From positions 7,774 to 71,773 of the forward strand of contig DCHE01000013.1 in the NCBI GenBank assembly GCA_002314775.1: DNA of 64,000 nucleotides, read 5' to 3'. The notes under the pieces were generated by a model. The model was not told the DNA's origin. It searched no databases and worked only from the letters and a program-made list of their open reading frames with translations. Below are positions 62,097 to 64,000 of the stretch, one piece after another. Both the position numbers and the translations under genes were made by a program. Origin of the DNA: Lachnospiraceae bacterium UBA1760 (GTDB lineage Bacteria > Bacillota > Clostridia > Lachnospirales > Lachnospiraceae). Every line of letters starts with the position of its first letter. Position 1 is the first letter of the stretch.

Positions 62097-63734
62097 ATGC
62101 CTATTACAGAAATATTAGACAGGAATGTACGTGAATTTGGTGATGACGTATGTCTTGTTGAGATTAATCCTGAAATTAAGGATACAAGAAGAGTTACCTG
62201 GAAGGAGTATGAGCTTATTGAGCCTAATCCAGTAACACATTACAGAAGAGAGATTACATGGCATGTCTTTGATGAGAAGGCCAACAGATTTGCAAACCTT
62301 CTTCTTGAGAGAGGAATTAAGAAGGGAGATAAGGTCGGTATTCTTCTTATGAACTGCCTTGAGTGGCTACCAATTTATTTTGGTATATTAAAGACAGGTG
62401 CACTTGCAGTGCCACTTAACTTCAGATATTCATCAGATGAAATTGAGTACTGTGTAAATCTTGCAGACGTTGATATTCTGGTATTTGGCCCAGAGTTTAT
62501 CGGACGAGTAGAGGAGATTGCTGACACAATTTCAAAGAACAGACTTCTTTTCTATGTTGGAGCAAACTGTCCATCCTTCGCGGAGGATTACATTACAATG
62601 ACAGCAGACTGCAGTAGTAAGAGCCCAGATATTAAGCTTACAGATGATGATTATGCAGCAATTTACTTTTCATCTGGAACTACAGGCTTCCCTAAGGCTA
62701 TTCTTCATAAACACAGAAGTCTTATGCACTCTGCAGCATGTGAGCAGAATCACCACGGACAGACAAAGGATGATGTGTTCCTTTGTATTCCACCACTCTA
62801 CCATACTGGCGCAAAGATGCACTGGTTCGGAAGCTTTTATGTAGGTGGAAAGGCTGTTCTTCTTAAGGGTACAAAGCCTGAATTTGTTCTTGATGCAGTA
62901 AGCAGGGAGAAATGTTCAATCGTTTGGCTCCTTGTTCCATGGGCACAGGATATTCTTGATGCAATAGACAGGGGAGAGATTGATATTTCCAAGTATGAGC
63001 TTTCTCAGTGGAGACTTATGCACATTGGTGCTCAGCCAGTTCCATCAAGTCTTATTGCCAGATGGAAGGCTTTATTCCCACATCATCAGTACGATACAAA
63101 CTATGGTTTATCAGAGTCTATCGGACCAGGCTGTGTTCATCTTGGAGTTGAAAATATTCACAAGGTTGGAGCAATCGGTATTCCAGGCTACGGCTGGGAG
63201 GCTAAGATTGTTGATGAGAATAGAAAAGAGGTTGCAAAGGGCGATGTAGGTGAGCTTGCAGTCAAGGGCCCTGGTGTAATGACCTGCTATTATAAGGATG
63301 AGAAGGCAACCGAAGAGGTTCTCGATAACGAGGGCTGGTTATATACTGGTGATATGGCTATGCAGGATGAGGACGGCTTCTACTTCCTTGTTGACAGAAA
63401 GAAGGATGTTGTTATCTCAGGTGGTGAGAATATTTATCCTGTTCAGATTGAGAACTTCCTTATGAAGAATATTAAGATTAAGGATGTTGCAGTTATTGGA
63501 CTCCCTGATAAGAGACTTGGTGAGATTTCTGCCGCAATTATTGAGGTTAAACCAGAGATGACACTTACAGAGGAAGAGGTAGAGACCTTCTGTAAGGAAC
63601 TTCCAAGATACAAGAGACCTAGAAAGATTATATTTGCTCCAGTTCCAAGAAATGCAACAGGTAAGATTGAAAAACCAAAGCTTAGAAAGATGTATGGAGC
63701 TGAGAGACTTGTAGCTGAACAGAATAATGGCTAA
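62097..63734 (+). CDS. AMP-forming acid-CoA ligase
   Basis: A 545-residue adenylate-forming enzyme that joins a carboxylic acid to CoA using ATP. It has the P-loop YFSSGTTGFPKAILH, the motif YGLSESIGPG, LYTGDMAMQDEDGFYFLVDRKKDVVISGGENIYP and the catalytic Lys in NATGKIEKPKLRKM. I start at 62097 (GGGGGAT upstream), not at the GTG at 62058. Following iorAB, its substrate may be indole-3-acetate, phenylacetate or 4-hydroxyphenylacetate. It would either activate these for reductive carboxylation to aromatic amino acid precursors or take part in their disposal. The specificity is inferred only from position. Confidence 0.88.
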   Translation: MPITEILDRNVREFGDDVCLVEINPEIKDTRRVTWKEYELIEPNPVTHYRREITWHVFDEKANRFANLLLERGIKKGDKVGILLMNCLEWLPIYFGILKTGALAVPLNFRYSSDEIEYCVNLADVDILVFGPEFIGRVEEIADTISKNRLLFYVGANCPSFAEDYITMTADCSSKSPDIKLTDDDYAAIYFSSGTTGFPKAILHKHRSLMHSAACEQNHHGQTKDDVFLCIPPLYHTGAKMHWFGSFYVGGKAVLLKGTKPEFVLDAVSREKCSIVWLLVPWAQDILDAIDRGEIDISKYELSQWRLMHIGAQPVPSSLIARWKALFPHHQYDTNYGLSESIGPGCVHLGVENIHKVGAIGIPGYGWEAKIVDENRKEVAKGDVGELAVKGPGVMTCYYKDEKATEEVLDNEGWLYTGDMAMQDEDGFYFLVDRKKDVVISGGENIYPVQIENFLMKNIKIKDVAVIGLPDKRLGEISAAIIEVKPEMTLTEEEVETFCKELPRYKRPRKIIFAPVPRNATGKIEKPKLRKMYGAERLVAEQNNG

Positions 63735-63843
63735 AAGTTGTGTATAATTATATATAATTAATAAAAACCAACATTAAAAATATGAAAATTATACAAAAAA
63801 AGTGCTAATGTGCAAGATTTGCCCTTTAAAAAAGCGATTATTT

Positions 63844-63852
63844 TGGTATAAT
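63844..63852 (+). promoter_or_regulatory. Extended -10 promoter near the window end
   Basis: TGG followed by a perfect TATAAT at 63847-63852 makes an extended -10. No good -35 lies 17 bases upstream, which is acceptable for this promoter class. Confidence 0.6.
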
Positions 63853-63861
63853 AATCATAGT

Positions 63862-63883
63862 TGATTCGAAGGAGAACGAATCA
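63862..63883 (+). other. Hairpin with Shine-Dalgarno-like loop
   Basis: TGATTCG and CGAATCA form a seven-base stem whose loop is AAGGAGAA. It lies at the expected 5' end of the transcript from the promoter at 63847. No start codon stands at the right distance, so this may be a leader structure and not a working ribosome site. Confidence 0.55.
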
Positions 63884-63952
63884 TATTTTCAATCGATCAT
63901 TTGCTGATTTATTCAGATTGAGGAATAAGCAAAGGAAGGTTGGTTACTTTGG

Positions 63953-64000
63953 GTGTTGGGGTCACGTAAAAGTAGCGAGAAAGAAGTTGTATCAAAGACA
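63953..64000 (+). CDS. Possible 5' end of a gene cut by the window edge
   Basis: From the GTG at 63953 a frame stays open to the window end, encoding a basic, hydrophilic start (LGSRKSSEKEVVSK). AAAGGAAGG at 63931-63939 lies upstream at a somewhat long distance (13 bases). The product cannot be identified from 16 codons. Confidence 0.4.
   Translation, partial: MLGSRKSSEKEVVSKT

Overview
The window reads as the chromosome of a low-GC, Gram-positive anaerobe of the class Clostridia, most likely a Lachnospiraceae gut or rumen bacterium. Supporting signs are T-box leaders, A/T-rich promoters with regular 17-base spacers, a PPi-type phosphofructokinase, GatCAB, an indolepyruvate:ferredoxin oxidoreductase, a rhamnan-type glycosyltransferase and strong AGGAGG-like ribosome sites. 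I see no phage, insertion sequence, CRISPR array, tRNA or rRNA. This assignment rests on recognised families and style, not on a search.

Layout. (1) 1-15385: one dense plus-strand cell-surface polysaccharide cluster. It holds an ABC exporter permease with an unusual N-terminal extension, a sugar-nucleotide epimerase-like enzyme, the exporter ATPase with a Wzt-type C-terminal sugar-binding domain, a methyltransferase and a kinase-coiled-coil protein separated by one in-frame stop, an RgpF-like transferase, a secreted transglutaminase-like protein and three tandem paralogous GT2 glycosyltransferases. (2) 15386-24104: a T-box-controlled aspS-gatCAB run, then rfbB, a polyprenyl-phosphate-type GT2 and an LCP cell-wall ligase. 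(3) 24105-37011: gltBD, pfp, 6S RNA, a YihY membrane protein, gltX and a highly acidic membrane-anchored repeat protein. (4) 37012-45043: T-box-pheST, queA, a membrane glycerophosphodiesterase and an M18 aminopeptidase. (5) 45033-50903: a DUF368 lipid-carrier transporter, two DegV proteins flanking an amidase-like lipoprotein that has lost its catalytic residues, and an SH3/SleB wall hydrolase behind a WalR-like direct repeat. (6) 50872-51328: a large intergenic inverted repeat. (7) 51343-56151: divergent argG and argCJB with mirrored promoters. (8) 56283-59424: a ComEA-like lipoprotein, an orphan response regulator and a hydrolase-methyltransferase fusion. (9) 59546-63734: iorAB and an AMP-forming acid-CoA ligase. 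The window closes with a promoter, a hairpin and the first codons of another gene.

How it fits together. The first cluster looks like an ABC-transporter-dependent polysaccharide pathway. Glycosyltransferases build the chain, a methyltransferase plus kinase could cap its end, a coiled coil could measure it, the Wzt C-terminal domain could read the cap, and the exporter moves it out. The later rfbB, GT2, LCP, DUF368, DegV and wall-hydrolase genes also serve the envelope. This makes the WbdD-like split capping module the best candidate for an undescribed variant of a known system. The 460-base palindrome at 50872-51328 is the most striking structure that gene calling does not explain.
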